64,000 nt of DNA, taken from NCBI GenBank assembly GCA_008933995.1, contig WARS01000026.1, positions 3,052,501 through 3,116,500 on the forward strand. Reading direction: 5' to 3'. How positions within the stretch are numbered: the stretch's first letter is position 1; every line of letters begins with the position of its first letter. The notes under the pieces were generated by a model that saw only the letters and a program-made list of their open reading frames with translations, had not been told where the DNA came from and did no database searches. Origin of the DNA: Datnioides undecimradiatus. Lineage: Eukaryota; Chordata; Actinopteri; Lobotiformes; Datnioididae. Both the position numbers and the translations under genes were made by a program. Below are positions 12,291 through 62,013 of the stretch, in pieces.

Positions 12291-15200
12291 TGTCGTCTCT
12301 CAATGTAGATAAAATGTAGATCAATTGAAATATCTTTCAAACTGGGCTCCATCTATAGCTCTTGTTTTTACACTTTTCCATTCATTCAATTTGATGCCTT
12401 TTTCAGATCATTTGTGGTTTTAAACAAAGGGTTCTGCAGTGTTGATGCTGGCTGGTGGGTGTAGTTTTAATATTCAGCCTGTTGGTGGTACAAATGTGCC
12501 ATTTTTCAATAGCATGTGGGACAAAACTCCCAAGCCTTTTTAATATACAGAGACTTGTATGTAAAATCTTTAGTTTGTAAAGGGTTGTGGAAGGCTAAGA
12601 ATGTAAATGAAACTAATTCATAGTTTAAAAAAATAAGTTTTCCTATGGAAACACCCTTGGGATGCCCAGTCACTGACTAAAGTATACAATGCAAACTTAA
12701 AATGCATTCCTGCTGGATGTTGTCAACTGCAAATGTTATTAAAAACCTTAATAATTCAGAGAATACGTAAAATATCGGTTCCTTGGCCTACTAGTGGAAA
12801 TGTTTTTTAGTATGATGAGGTTATTTTTTTCAAAAGAAATCAAGGGTGACAGCTATGGAAAAATATTTGTTATTACATTATTATTTGCAATTTAAAGTTA
12901 AAGTCTAATGGTACTGACATTTTCTTACAAAGGTGATTACTATCATTAATTTCCTGCACCAAACGTGACAGTAACCAAACAGTCATGGGCCACAAACATC
13001 CCTTTTAAAGCTGCAGTTTAATTGACGCTCTCTGTTGTTAACATGGGAGCATGGTGTGAACTGATGTTCTACCTGGCTGCAGCTTGACAGAGTCTTCAGG
13101 GGATGAACTTGCAGGGTGGTCTATCCCAGGAGGCGTTATGGTTTCTGAGGGTGCTTTTTGCCCCTCTTTAGCTGAGGTGCTTCCCTGGACCCATGTATCC
13201 AAACTGTCTTCTTGGAAGCACTCGCTGAAGTGGCTTCTGCACTTTCTAATGAAAAACAACCTCAATTTGTATTATATCCTTAAAATTTTCAAACAAGGAT
13301 TCAGTTGATGCATACAGCCAACAAGTCAAGGCACCAAACAGCTAGACTTATTTATATGGGAAATAGTTTGAAACTGGACTCACCTGGTTGCATGATAGTC
13401 CCAGGTCATCATTGGTGGCAGTAGATGTCATGAAGAAATGGATCAGACTGACATGACCTCCCATGATGGCACCTTCTGTTCAATCTGCTGAAGAACAGAT
13501 TTTAACCTGCCCGGCCTCACTCCAAGGTATGATCATCCAGATTCAGCATCTCTGCCTGACCCCAGAAATAGCACAACAAGTGCTGCCTTTATGAATATTT
13601 GACAGTGCTCAGCTGTCTTTTTTTGATAATGAACATATATATTGATGGGCTGGTTTGAGAGATGTTCATCTCCAGTCAGAAGCAGGGGGCCTGGCCTGTA
13701 CTGTTGGTTTTGGTCTTGTTGATATTCTCATTTGGTCTTTTGGTTCATTGGACCAAATGATGTTCATCGCAGACATTCGGGAAGTATCGAGCGTTTGATG
13801 TTGATGAAATCCATTTTCGTCTGTGGTCCAGTCATCCTCTTGCTTCATTATGCATCATCACGCTGCCTCGTGTCGCCTCGCTGCCTGCTCAGTCTGCAGA
13901 TGACTCAGCAGCCTCAGCTTCCACCTGCACCATCTCCACCGAGCTCTAATAGCCTCTTGTGATCTAACGCAACCTCCGCTTGGCATCAGGCCTCATTCTC
14001 TAATTGTAGAGATTGCGCCTTCCTTTGGATTAATTAAGCTTTTGAGAAAATGGATAGTTTATTTTTCATTAGCAAATGGGACGATTCCAAATAACTGCAT
14101 AGCAATATTTGGTAGAGGGGCTTCTCCAAGGGCAAGCAGTGGAGAACCTCAGTCTGAAAATGAAGCAGCCTGTTTATGGTATTTGAAGTGTACTGTAGTT
14201 AAATATATTAATGCCAGTGTTTATATTGTTTGTTCTGCCGTGTTCCCCTTCAGGATCAAAGCTCTGGTCATGACGTGGCGTATGAGGAGGTCTTTGAAGT
14301 GTCCCAGGACGGCTGAATAGAAGACAGAAGCTTGACGTAAACATCAACCTGGCAATCACTAAATCTATGGCAGCGCAGGTGTACTGAGGTGAGGCTTTGT
14401 GTACTGTTTAGCAGCAGGTGTAACAGCAGCTGTGACACACTCCTGTCAGACACAACATCCCTCTCTAGCTGTGGGGGTGAACGCGGCGCTGTTTGTTTCA
14501 GCAGCTGACAGTACAGCTGAGAATTCCCTGGCAGGGCTTCAAACAGAGCACAGCAGGGAAGGCTCGAAATGAAGTTTTTATTTGATTTTTATGTTTTGTT
14601 TATTAAAACTCACTCCACTAGAACATAATATTTCTGTGCCTTAATTGACATTCATCACTGCAAAGATGTTTTCTGTCACCAGCCACAGTTTGCAGATGAT
14701 TTCACCAATATTTATTCACCTTGTGGTGAGAGATGACAGGAAGTGAGGGGACAAAAGGATGGGGAATGATGGGCAATTAAGGTCTCCAGGTGCACATGAA
14801 CCGGGACCATTAAAGTTTATGGTCAGCAGCTCCTCACATCACCCCATCATAGGTTGGATGTGACAATGAGTTGCAGGCAATTTAAAAGGATGAATTTCTT
14901 CCACTAAACCCTCTCAGGTTAGTCAATCTGAATAACTGTTGGAGGCCTAAATAGGTAAAACTGTGAGGTATTTAACAGAACATCAAAGATAAAAGCAGAG
15001 AAATGTCAGATAAAATATTTTTAATTTGATTATAACATTATTTGTCTTTTTTACAGTTCTATGAATGATACTCTGACCTTTGGGTTGGGCAATGCTGTTC
15101 TAGAGTCAATCAATTGGGCATTTTATGCAGCACACAGATCACATCTATTTACTGGAGCAGCAGTTTACTCTGCATTTGGACTGGACTAGACCAGGATATA

Positions 15201-16129
15201 GAGAGTAGACACCTTAATGTCTTATTTTTTTTTATTTCTGTATTAAACTTCAATTTTAAATTTAACTTAAATTTATTTTTCATATTCTGTTTTTATTGAG
15301 TCTTTAAATCAACTCCACCGATCTCAAGTCTGTAGTTTTTTTTATACATAAACATCTACAAATATAATGCAATCCAATCCCACAGCCTTTAAAACTTCTT
15401 GAAAAGTGGAAGAATTTTGTTGAGACAGAACAATTTTGTTGAAACAATTTATAATCCATGTCTTAGTGTGACTATGGTACCCTAACATGAAGCCTGAAAC
15501 ATATTGTTGTTTTCATTCTACTTAATTTGCTGTGTATAAAGTACTGTGTCAGGGCCTTGGGGCCACCTGCTGGACCATCACTGAAATAGCGACACATGAA
15601 CGTATTCAGTATACATTTTACTGCTGTCCTCTTATTATATAACACCACCATGTTTACAGCACTGTTTTTAGTGTAACACATCAAAACCCTTATCACATTT
15701 AAATCTATTGGAAAGCAAGGATATGGTCCAAAGAGGATTTCCTAATTTTGTGAGACAGTTTTGCGTATTTTCACAATTATAAGCCACTGTATTTACTGAA
15801 AAAATACAGGCACAGGTATTCCAGGATTCTCCAGAATTTAATTTCATGCAGGTATGGGTCTAGATACAGATTAAAACATTGCTTTTTGTCTGTAAAATAA
15901 TTTAGCCGTACTGGAGTTACATATTCTAGCATGTATAATTGCATCATATCAGACATGTATCTGTACACGCTGAACGGGCCAGTGTCGTCTTCCACCAGAC
16001 AGGCTTTTTACTTTGAACTTATGCCACTTGTTGCCTAATTTAACGCTACACACAAACACGTCTCAATCCTGTTTACAGCACCCAGAGAGTAAGGACCATA
16101 CAAGCTAATTATAAAGGGATTGAAGTCTT
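12291..16129. other. Intergenic between tardbp and pgd
   Basis: No recognisable gene. A possible two-exon 78-codon reading frame on the minus strand (13384-13412 joined to 13038-13245) is treated as a finding because no homologue is known to me. Sequence at about 13930-14110, with CTAATTGTAG and GGATTAATTAAGC cores, is distinct from the surrounding AT-rich DNA and might be a conserved non-coding element. The human neighbours CENPS, CORT, DFFA and PEX14 were looked for and not recognised here. Confidence 0.5.
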
Positions 16130-16135
16130 TATTTA
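16130..16135 (-). terminator. pgd: Candidate poly(A) signal of pgd
   Basis: AATAAA reads on the minus strand (context CTAAATAAAGAC) about 420 bases after the pgd stop at 16558. It is the first canonical signal downstream. Confidence 0.55.
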
Positions 16136-16557
16136 GCCTAATACAGTAGAGTGCAATGCTTCACCTTAATCCAGTGTTAACATGGTGACCCGTGGGTCCA
16201 ACATGACAGGTAAACGTTAGCCTGCCAGCGCGATATCAACAGCATCCAGACAGACTCAACTTCTTTGTTGCTCCTCCTCTTGTGACTGTGATAAAAGTTG
16301 CTAGATCAAAACACACAGGGTGTAGAGTTTACAGCACACATAATCTATGGTTCTTCCTGATACATAACACTGCAGCAACACATTTTTGAGAGGAGTAAGA
16401 AGTTGGATTAAGGTAATCGTTTGGGTGGGCGGCTTTTAAATATTCAGGCATGGTTAGAAAGATGGAATGTGTAACGTGTCTTCTCTCACTTCCCCTTAGT
16501 GCTTGACTGTCCATCTTGTTCGTGTCTGCGAGTGATGTGATGATGTGAAGATGATCT

Positions 16558-19500
16558 TTAAGCATTGTAGGATGAAGAGGAGACATTTCCTCCGTGGCCC
16601 GTCCAGTTGGTGTGGATGAAATGACCGGGGTTCGACAGCAGTTCATATGTGTGAGCTCCAAAGTAGTCCCTCTGAGCCTAAAAACAAAACACAACATAAA
16701 CATAAACAACCAGTGAGACACACATATTTGACATTTTTGTGTGATAAATGATTAGAAATGACAAACTGTTTAGATGAACTGTTTACTGAGCTTTACATTT
16801 CTATGCTCACACCATATTCTGTCAGGGTCCTAAAGCTCTTAGATCCCAGCACAAACACACAAACACACATCCACAACAGCTCCACGTGATCTCTTTTAAT
16901 CTGATATGCACTCAGCCATATGCTCAGTGGGTTCTGCTCTGCGCTGTCTACTGCTGTCTTACCTGGAGGAGGTTTGCTGGCAGCTTTTCGTGCCTGTAAC
17001 CGTCATAGAAGGACAGAGCAGTGGTGAAACAGGGCATTGGGATGCCATGCTGCACTCCAGTGCTGACCGTTCTGCGCCATGACTCCTAAACAAAGAGATT
17101 ACACACATTTTTGTTGTTACTTGGTGTTACAGTTGTGTTCACGGGAAGCCAAGAACACAGAACTAGTGGTCTGACAGGATAGTTTAGATAATGCATAAAC
17201 AATGAATAAATCCACTGTGTCCTTTTTTTTAATCTCTAAAAGGAAAAAGGAAATCACCAGCTGACTGTTTAAAAACTCCCTGCCTAAAACTGCATGATTA
17301 CATCTACTACTGGTACTGTTCACTACGTTCCTTGTAAAAAAAGAGGAAATAAGTTGTTTCGGGCGTCCTTGTCAATGTGGGTATTGCAGATTTGGTCTTT
17401 GGAAACTTCCCGTTTCCTCATACCTGACAGTCCTGTACAGCATTACTGAAGAAAGTGTCCAGCAGCAGGTTCTGCAGCTCAGCGTCCCTGTCGAATGCCT
17501 CTTTGATTTTTCCCAAGAAGACACTGGTGAGAAAGGATAGTGGGCAGAGTTAGACAACAGTGGGAACAGAGCAAACTTTGCACCAAAGTACATCAAACAA
17601 ATGTCATAACCAAAGTTTTTGTTCAAACAAGAGCAGCACTCTTGCCACCATGCACAAGTTGAATGGTGGCTACACACTGCAAGTCATACTGAGTGTAATA
17701 TTTGATTTAGGGTTATGCAACATCTTACTCAAAGCAAACTGGTGTTATAACTATAATTTCCTCATTCTTCCTTCCCTCTGATTTTACAGGATCACATTTT
17801 CTATCGTCTAGATTAATGACTCCAACTTTACGCACATTACATAGACTTAACGGAGACAACAACTTCCTGTCTTAATGACATTACATCAAGACTTATGTGT
17901 ATTTACCTTAAATTACTCTACAATTAAAAACCTACAACCCAACATTTTACTAAGTGAAGCTATACTTCGTTGTTTTCTCCAGAATTTCTCTCTTACAGAG
18001 CCTAACCACAGTTTTCACCATCAGTGTGAAATCTGTCTGTGGACATAAACTTGCACAAAACAGAATGAAGGCATACTTGCGACACAAGGGCACACATGGT
18101 TACATGTACCTTCGGATGATGCAGCCTCCTCTCCACATCAGAGCGATGGCACCATAGTTGAGCGACCAGCCGAACTCTTTGGCTGCCTGCCGCAGCAGCA
18201 TGAAGCCCTGTGCGTAGGAAATGATCTTGGAGGCGTAGAGGGCCTGCAGACAGAGAAATGAATGAATGATTTCTGACATGAAAAAATAAAAAAAAGGTAC
18301 ATTTTACATTCAGAAGAGAAAAGTTTAAATGGGGTGAGAACTGAGGAGAATCAACTCTCTAAAATAAGCTCCAACCACAGCTACACCATTAACACTGACA
18401 AATGTTGGATTAGCTTTAGTTACATGTATCCAGTAAACAGGCAACTACTACACTGTGATCTACCTTTCTGATGTCCTCCAGGAAAGCAGCCTTGTCACCG
18501 CTGAATTTGACCCCCTGTGGCCCTGACAAGCTGCGGCTGGCCTCCACTCTCTCATCCTTTAGAGAGGACAGACATCTGGCAAAGACAGCCTCGCCTGAAA
18601 TACAGAAACAGGGAGAGGGACAGAGAGTAGAGGGGACAGAGGAAAAGAGAAGGACAACAGAGTTAGCTCTCTGCACACATCGCATTTCTGTAGCATCACA
18701 CTAAATCAGTAGTTTGGGTTTCTGGCAAATGTTTATATAGATTATGCCATCTGCTGCCACACAGCAGAAACACACTGCTAATATGAAGACAATGGCCAAG
18801 CCCAAGCATGACTCAGCAGTAATAATGACACTGTTGGATGGACGGGCTTTGCCACTACTATTAGTTTTTAATTTGGGAAAAATAAAAATCAGGGATTGCC
18901 AGTTGCCACATTAAACATGATAATTACTTTGCCTCTGTGTCAAGATAAGAGCAAAACTGTTGGGTAAGCATGACTTGCTAAAAACAACACAGCTTGGTGA
19001 TGCAACCCACAGGCAGAGAGACAGACAGGCACAAAGACAGACAGAGGGAGGGGAAGTGATCAGTAGAAAGCATGTCCAGTGAGGGAACATCCAGTGATGT
19101 TTTCCCTGTTGGAGGCAGAAATCCAGCCACACACACACACTGTACCGGCCTGTCAGCCCGCGCAGCACAAACCGGCTCAGCTCTCACACAATGAAGCCTT
19201 TTGTGCTTCCTCTATCTCTTTCTATCCGTCTCTATCACAACATCTCCAGCACGGACAGGGACTTGGCAAACCAAAAAGTTCTTCAAAATCTAGTCCCAAC
19301 AATGGCTGCATGGATTTAGTGACAGGCAAAGAATAGAACATTATCGAACTTTTACCAAAATGTACGTCCTTTTCTTACTGTGGCCTATAAATGGGTCAGT
19401 GCTGATATGATTACACCTTTTGTTCTGAGTTATTAATCTTGGCTCCTGACCTCCAGCTGGTCCATGGCTGTTTATGAAACAGACTATCATGCAGTCAGAG

Positions 19501-21886
19501 CAAAGCCCAAAGCTGCAGAGAGTATAACAAATCCCCCTTATGTCACCTGAGATGAGCAGGCCACCAGAAAAGCCTTCAATCTTCTTAGCAGCAGCCACAT
19601 ATCGATCATGCTCCCTAGAAGAAGCTCATTGTCTGTCAGCTACCTGGCAAAGATAAACATTAGCCCTGCAACTCTGACCATGAGGCCTATTGCTCTTTTA
19701 ATTTGCTGAAACTTGTTGAAAGCTTAACGTGTGTGACATAATGCTTTTTGCCATGTCATCCTGACTAACAGCGTTTACTGAAAGCAGCCAGCCTTGGAAG
19801 GAGAGTCAAGGAAACCAGATACTTCCTAGTCTACAGGCTCCTGTTTTCCTCTTACCGATCAGAGTCACAGGTGTGCCGTACTCCAGGGCTGAAATGGCCG
19901 TCCACTTCCCTGTGCCTTTCTGCCCAGCGCTGTCGCGGATCTTGGGCAGAAGGTGTGTCCCATCAGAGTCCCTGTATTTAAGGATGTTGGCCGTGATCTC
20001 GATCAGGAAGGAGTCCAGCTCTGTCTTGTTCCAGTTGTCAAAAGCCTGAGTGTTTCAGCGTGATTAAATATGGTCAGCTGCTTGTTTTATTTATTTTTTT
20101 GATTATACAGAACTGGTATTGCATAAAAAACAATAATGAAGGTGACATCATGTAGCTCACCTGTGCCATCTCATCATGGTCCATACCGAGAACATCCTTC
20201 ATCAGGTGATAGGCCTCACAAATCAGCTGCATGTCACCATACTCAATGCCATTATGGACCATCTTTACAAAATGCCCTGCACCCTCATCTCCAACCTGCA
20301 GAAGCAAGTCAGTCATATTAATGTCGAATGACATGGTAACCACTGCTACCAGCATTTAATGTCATAAACATGACTTAAACAAGACAAATTAAATATCACT
20401 CACCCAGTCACAACAAGGTTCTCCTGTTCCAACCTTGGCAGCGATGCTCTGGAAGATGTCTTTTATGTGTGGCCTTAAAAAAGCAATAGCAGGTGTTAAA
20501 ATTGATTGAACTTGCATAATTTAATGGACGAGGATTAGTCACTGATCCAAATATGTCCTAATTTATCAATACCAACTGTATTTTGTTTAGCACGTCTGTG
20601 TCCAACACCCAAAATCTTATGTGCACCTGAAAGTGTGAGGAGTCATGATGTGTGACACGCAGTTTGTATAGACTCACCAGGCCTCCTTATGTCCTCCTGG
20701 CATGAGTGAAGGTCCATAGCGTGCACCTTCTTCTCCACCACTAACTCCACTGCCGACAAACAGCAAGCCTTTCTCTTTCAGACTCTTACACCGCCGCTGG
20801 ACGACACACACACACACACACAAGTGCTGTGAGGCATATTCTTAGTCATAAATTAAGATTTGGGCTTAACATCAATCCTCTATGACTTACTGTTGTGTCT
20901 CTGTATTCAGAGTTGCCACCATCGATGATGATATCCCCAGCCTCAAGAAGAGGAACCTGAAAGAAAACAAATGAGCACGTAGTCAGTTGATTTTAGTAAA
21001 TAAAACTCAATTTACTCACAACTGATTTAAACACATTTTAGCACAAACTACTGACCAGTTTGTCAATGAAGTCATCCACAGCCTGTCCAGCCTTGACCAG
21101 CAGGATGATCCTCCTGGGCTTCTTCAGCTTGGACACCATGTCCTCCAGAGATTCTGCTCCAATCACCTTGGAGCCCTTTGCTTCATTCTGCAGGAAGTCG
21201 TGCACTTTGGACACGGTTCGGTTGTAAGCGCAGACCTGTTGGAGGGGTTTGTTGATTAATGGGTGAAATAAAAAGGGTGAAGTGGAGCAAGTTATACTGC
21301 CAGGAGTTTAAGAAAGAAAGAGGAGAAGGATCGTCTTACCACAAAGCCATGGTCATTCATGTTCATAATGAGGTTTTGGCCCATGACAGCCAAACCAATG
21401 AGTGCAATGTCTGCTCTGTGAGGAAAACAGTGATAATCACATTTACTCTGATGAGCATCTGGTCACAGGCTGAACATCAGCCACAAGGACTCACAAAAAC
21501 TACCCACCATCATTTACATCATAAACAACCTTTCACTACTTCTAGGAGAAGACATGAAGCGTGACTTTACGAAGTCGCACAGACAACACTGGGGATTTCA
21601 AAGTTAACAGTTAACCCCCGGGATCTGTCACAAACACTATTCCGGTTATGCGGTTTAATTTTCACATTTAATGTCACATTTATTTCTACGAAACTCTACA
21701 GCGTGCTAGCCAACAAGCTAATAGCTCCGTGTACACTAACGGTCATCTCATAAAGAGCACTCTCATTAAAATGGATCAAACGACTGCAAAGTCAGTAATA
21801 ATTTAACCAAATGTATAGGTCGCTACCTTTACGCTTTGCCGAATATTTAATTAAGTAAAGAGTCACTGAGGAACTTACTCAGCCAT
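16558..21886 (-). CDS. pgd: 6-phosphogluconate dehydrogenase, decarboxylating
   Basis: Third step of the oxidative pentose phosphate pathway: 6-phosphogluconate plus NADP+ to ribulose 5-phosphate, CO2 and NADPH, cytosolic homodimer. Thirteen coding exons on the minus strand: 21879-21886, 21340-21415, 21056-21235, 20891-20956, 20678-20796, 20404-20473, 20161-20295, 19856-20045, 18464-18594, 18110-18243, 17424-17523, 16963-17085, 16558-16677. They sum to exactly 483 codons, the human length, with all phases consistent. Visible: N-terminal Rossmann motif ([10 protein letters not shown]), signature [25 protein letters not shown], the catalytic-lysine segment [17 protein letters not shown] in the exon at 20161-20295, KGTGKWT, and the C-terminal end VSSSSYNA. 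Exon 1 carries only eight coding bases (M-A and part of a codon). The gene lies just downstream of kif1b on the same strand, as in human. Confidence 0.98.
20805..20821. repeat. (AC)n microsatellite against pgd exon 5 acceptor
   Basis: An AC run on the plus strand, hence a UG run on the pgd transcript, ends eight bases before the acceptor of the exon 20678-20796. Confidence 0.9.
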
Positions 21887-22200
21887 GGTGCTCAGCGTGT
21901 GAAGTAACCGTGAAGTAAGTGTTCAAATGACAGTCAGGCTCACACTCCAGCCCACTTCACTTCAGATTTCCTCCTCGCTCTTTTTTTCACTTCCTTGTTC
22001 CCCTTCCAGCGTGACGAAGGCGAGACGTTCACTTACGCCCACATAGAGTATTAACCAATCAGATGACGCCCACCAAACTGAAGCGATGCTGTTCCCGAAT
22101 TCTCATTGGTCCAGAGACGTGAGCAGAGGTATCCGTTCTCCTATTGGCTTCACCAGCCGTCACTCAGTTTTACGTAAGCGCACACCCACAATGAATGGGC
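21887..22200 (-). promoter_or_regulatory. pgd: pgd promoter region
   Basis: Upstream of the pgd ATG the sequence has raised CpG content and several CCAAT boxes on either strand: ATTGG on the plus strand near 22105 and 22143, which is CCAAT for pgd, and CCAAT near 22055. No TATA box was seen at a fitting distance. Mammalian PGD is an NRF2 target, but no perfect antioxidant response element (TGACnnnGC) was found here. The transcription start is not determined. Confidence 0.45.
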
Positions 22201-22360
22201 ACCATTAAAAAATTTAATTCAGCAAAAAGTGCACTAGCCTACACTATAGACTAAACATTTTGACATTCAAAGACAAAATCATTAGATACTAAGGTACATA
22301 ATCAAGAGATCTGTCAAAATGTGTTGAAATGTGTTTGAACTCAAAATGATATTATTATTG

Positions 22361-22425
22361 ATAATACATTAAATTTATATGAAGCTTTTCAAGACATTCA
22401 AAGGCACTGTACAATAAGTATAATT
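22361..22425. repeat. Probable teleost dispersed repeat fragment
   Basis: The stretch resembling 'ATTATTATTGATAATACATT...TTATATGAAGC...TTCAAGACATTCAAAGGCACTGTACAA' is of a type seen repeatedly in fish genomes (AT-rich run, then a conserved TTCAAGACA..CAAAG core). This is recognition from memory. The element class is not known. Confidence 0.4.
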
Positions 22426-22703
22426 AGTACAATTTTGACTCTAAATTATAGGATGCTCAGTTAATTATAAGCAAACATTTTACTAAAGTCTAAACAATGA
22501 CCTGAAGTAGAATAATTAATTGTGTTATAATTTTAACTTACCATCACATTTTTTATTATACCTAACATCTTATTTTCTCTTTTCCTGGCAGTCATCAGGT
22601 GTTTCTGTAACAAACAAATATCAGGAAGCTGTAACCTGTAAAAACATGCACAAAGAGGAAAACAAACAGGCAGCACTTGTTCTGCTAATGCACAGTTTGC
22701 ACT

Positions 22704-25700
22704 TTTATTGTTGCCTCATTCACTAAACAGTTCAATGGTGCAAGATTACCATACACAGAATTAGGATATCTGCATGACACATCTATGCTATACAGCGAAT
22801 GGATTATAATTATTACAAATACAGTAAACATATTTACATTTTAATTCAAGCTCCATACAACACAGATATTTACAAAATAAGTATGAAAATGAAACCAGTC
22901 TGACAAATAATGTACAGTGTTAATGTCATGGTTTGTCTTTTTGTTTTGGTGAACAAATCCCAAGGGAACAAAGTTAACTGATATTAATTGTCAGAGGGGA
23001 AAGATGGAAAATATCATGGCTAGTTTTGTTTGAAAGGCATCAACGGAAAAAACAAAAGAGTTAAGGTGAAGAAAGACACCAGCACAACAATAGTATACTG
23101 TCATTTTAGATGTCACTAGCTACTTTGTATCATTATATTCCCTGATATTAGAAAAAAATAAAATGCGTTAAAAACCACCCTTATTTTGTTAGAATTCAAG
23201 TGGCTGGCTAGCGTGAGTAGTGAGTTAATGTTCCTCAAATCAAAAGCACACCTCCAACTCAAGCCATCTTCTAATAAAGAGGAAGCACTAATGTAACTCA
23301 CCTCCCCTGAAAAGATGCAGTGGGTTACATTTTAGTTCTCTTTTTAACCCTTTTTTTATTTTACAATGATGGAAATTCACACAGCTTCGAAGTACATTCA
23401 ACGCTCCCCCAGTGCAGACCAGGAGAGGCTGCCACCATCATTTGGTTCATTCTGAGTAGAACAACTAAACCGCATAGACTGTATTTGATCAGTTAGTTGA
23501 ACCTTTTATTGATATGTGCAAAGAGTTGCAAACTAATATATACATTGCAAACAATAAATACACAATCCAAAATAATATACTTCTGCAAATTAGTGGCTGA
23601 AGTGAAAATGTTTGCTCTGACAGGTATTCATGTCGATATGTAGCTCACAGATATGGAGAACACTGAGGTTAATGTGAGGTACATTGCACTTTGAGCCTTG
23701 ACCAGTGCATAGATGTTTGGGTTTTTTTTTCATGTTTTCTTTTTACATCTTAGTTCATTTACAGACAAAACATTTTCTCAGAAGTCAAATCAGCAGGTTT
23801 TTGTTTCTCTGACCGGCAAGTTGGCTGACCTGAGGGCAATTTTCATTCATTCCGACTCCTGAGCCAAATGTTTTCTGTCGTTACCTCAGCAAACAATGGA
23901 GATACGTCACCAATAACACCACTTAGACTTGTAACAGCCGGCGGCCACCTCTGTTTCAACACATTTAACCTTAATGTCCCTTCTATATGATACAGTAGGC
24001 ATACTGCTGGTTGGTTGGCCAGAGTTTGTAATGCCCATCTGCACTTATCACAGTTGTACCGTTCGTAGAAACAGAGGCACCGAAAAAAGTCATAATTTAC
24101 AAGGAGCCAAATGTAGCAGCTTTAGTACAATGTGCAGAGCAAATATTTTCATAAACAATATTAGAAATAAAACCTTTGAGTATATTTAATCCCTTTAATA
24201 TCACCTCTTTCTTTCTAGTAAACCTTTTTTCATTAACAGCTATCCAGTGTAGCCTTGATATGTGCTCTTATCAGTTTTCCTAATACTCAGAAATAATCTT
24301 GGACTCAACATGTGTGATTTGCTCTTGTCTTGCTATAGATATGTGTTAATGTGCAAAATAAGGTTTAACACCAATACAATTGGTTAGAAATTAAGAAATA
24401 AATGCCCTCTGTTACATTTCATATAAAACCTACCTATGGAATGATTAAAAGCATAATAATAATGATAATAATAGAAAAAAAACAATCAACAATGTTAATA
24501 AAAAAAAAAATCAACCCGGTGAGAGTTAGATGAGTTAAGAGGTTTGAATTCAAGAATGCAAATAGAAAATGAACACATGTTGACCTGCGGTGCTGCTAAA
24601 CAGTAAGTACTTCACTATCATGACAGTGCGGGGAGTCATGGGGTAGACTATCATCTGTCCTGCAGGCTGTGTGCGAGCAGCTTCATCAATTATCTACTGG
24701 CGTCAAGGCTAAAAGCAACTTCATTCTCTTTCTTACTCGTTCTTCCTCCTGTTTCACCATGTTCTGTTTTGTCTTGAGTATCACACATCTATGTGAGAAT
24801 TAAACAAAAATATTAGCAAATGTTGAGACTCTCTTGAGGTCTCGGGCTCAACATGATGGTGTTTGAAAAAATAAAATAAAAGAGCCAGAGGAGCTAAGAG
24901 GAGCTAAGAGGAATGTCTTCAATGAGAGTTATCTACCACACTGATCCCAGAACAGACAGTATGTACAAATCATGTCCGTTGTCCTCCTCCTCATCTCCTT
25001 AAAACCCTGTATTATTTTTTTTCCCTTGTTGTTGTTGTTGACATGAAATAGCAAAAGGACAGGAAGAATTTATCCCCCCCTGCACAATCCATCATGTTTT
25101 CACTGCTGAGCTATGAAATAAATCTTCATGTTCTATGTTTTGTTTTTTTCTTTTGTGGATGTTGACACAAACGCATGATTTTAATTAATCACTCACTGAC
25201 TGATGGCACTACCGGGCGTTGGAGTGAGTGTATGCACACGGACTGAGGAGCGGGATCTAAATATCACTTGGATGACGGAGGAAACCCAGAGCTGCCCTCG
25301 TGTCTGGCCGAGTTGGGACACCTTGTCAGCCTTTTGACTCTAAAGGCCATTTAGGAGGCGGTGGAGGGAGAGCTAGAGGCAGCGGCCTAATACAAATCTC
25401 ATGAAGAGAAGAAAAACCTATGAATTCATTAGCAGCAATAGATCTTGAAGTAGCCTTGCTTTACGCAGCACAACATAAACTGAGACGTCACATGGAGACA
25501 TTTGTCTATTTTCCCTTCATGGTTTGAACTGTAGGTTTTCTGGTTTGTTCTGATTTTTTTAAGTAAGCAAACCTGCTCTTCTCCTGAGGACTGCTGCAGT
25601 TATCATGCGGGCATATTAATAAAAAAAATAAAATAAAACTCTTCTCTGGAGACAAATAACACTGACAGAGACAATTCTTTTTACAGATGATTGGCAAACT

Positions 25701-26109
25701 GAAAATTAGTGGCCTGAAAGAACAGTTTCTGAAGAATCGTGCACACACAAGTAGACTATTACAACATGCTACTAGTTAGGGATTTAGGGAATGACAACAA
25801 AGCGGAACAAAATTAGACCCGAACATTGTCATCGAAACAAAAACACAAAAAGCTGAAGAGGAGGAGGAAGGGGAGAGAAATAGAGAGTAGGAAAGCTAAG
25901 TTGGCAGAGGGTTGTTGGAGGGAGAGGGGGAGGAAAATTCCTCTGGAACTGAAACTTTTAGTCGCATGAAAGGAGACTTAAGCCACAAGTCTACTTACAA
26001 GAGAAAACCGTCAAGAATCACAAAGATTAATAAGTGTTGACACTTGGTATGTTCAAAGGCTTTCCAGAAACAATGGAAGCCGTGGTTTCCTGTGTGCTGC
26101 TCCACTCAC
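22704..26109 (-). other. kif1b: kif1b beta 3'UTR (extent inferred)
   Basis: No coding exon lies between the kif1b stop at 26110 and the pgd promoter. An AATAAA read on the minus strand at 22704-22709 (context CAACAATAAAAGTG) is a plausible distal poly(A) signal, giving a 3'UTR of about 3.4 kb. Other TTTATT occurrences on the plus strand near 23504 could serve as earlier sites. Long 3'UTRs are known for mammalian KIF1B. The region is AT-rich with scattered T-runs and no repeat I can name. Confidence 0.45.

Positions 26110-62013
<35,904 letters not shown>

Noticed and set aside
12291-16129. cenps, cort, dffa or pex14 between tardbp and pgd, as expected from human order
   Set aside because: No histone-fold, somatostatin-like or other matching peptide was seen in any frame.
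21900-22200. Antioxidant response element in the pgd promoter
   Set aside because: TGACG and TGCTCAGC fragments are present but none fits TGACnnnGC.
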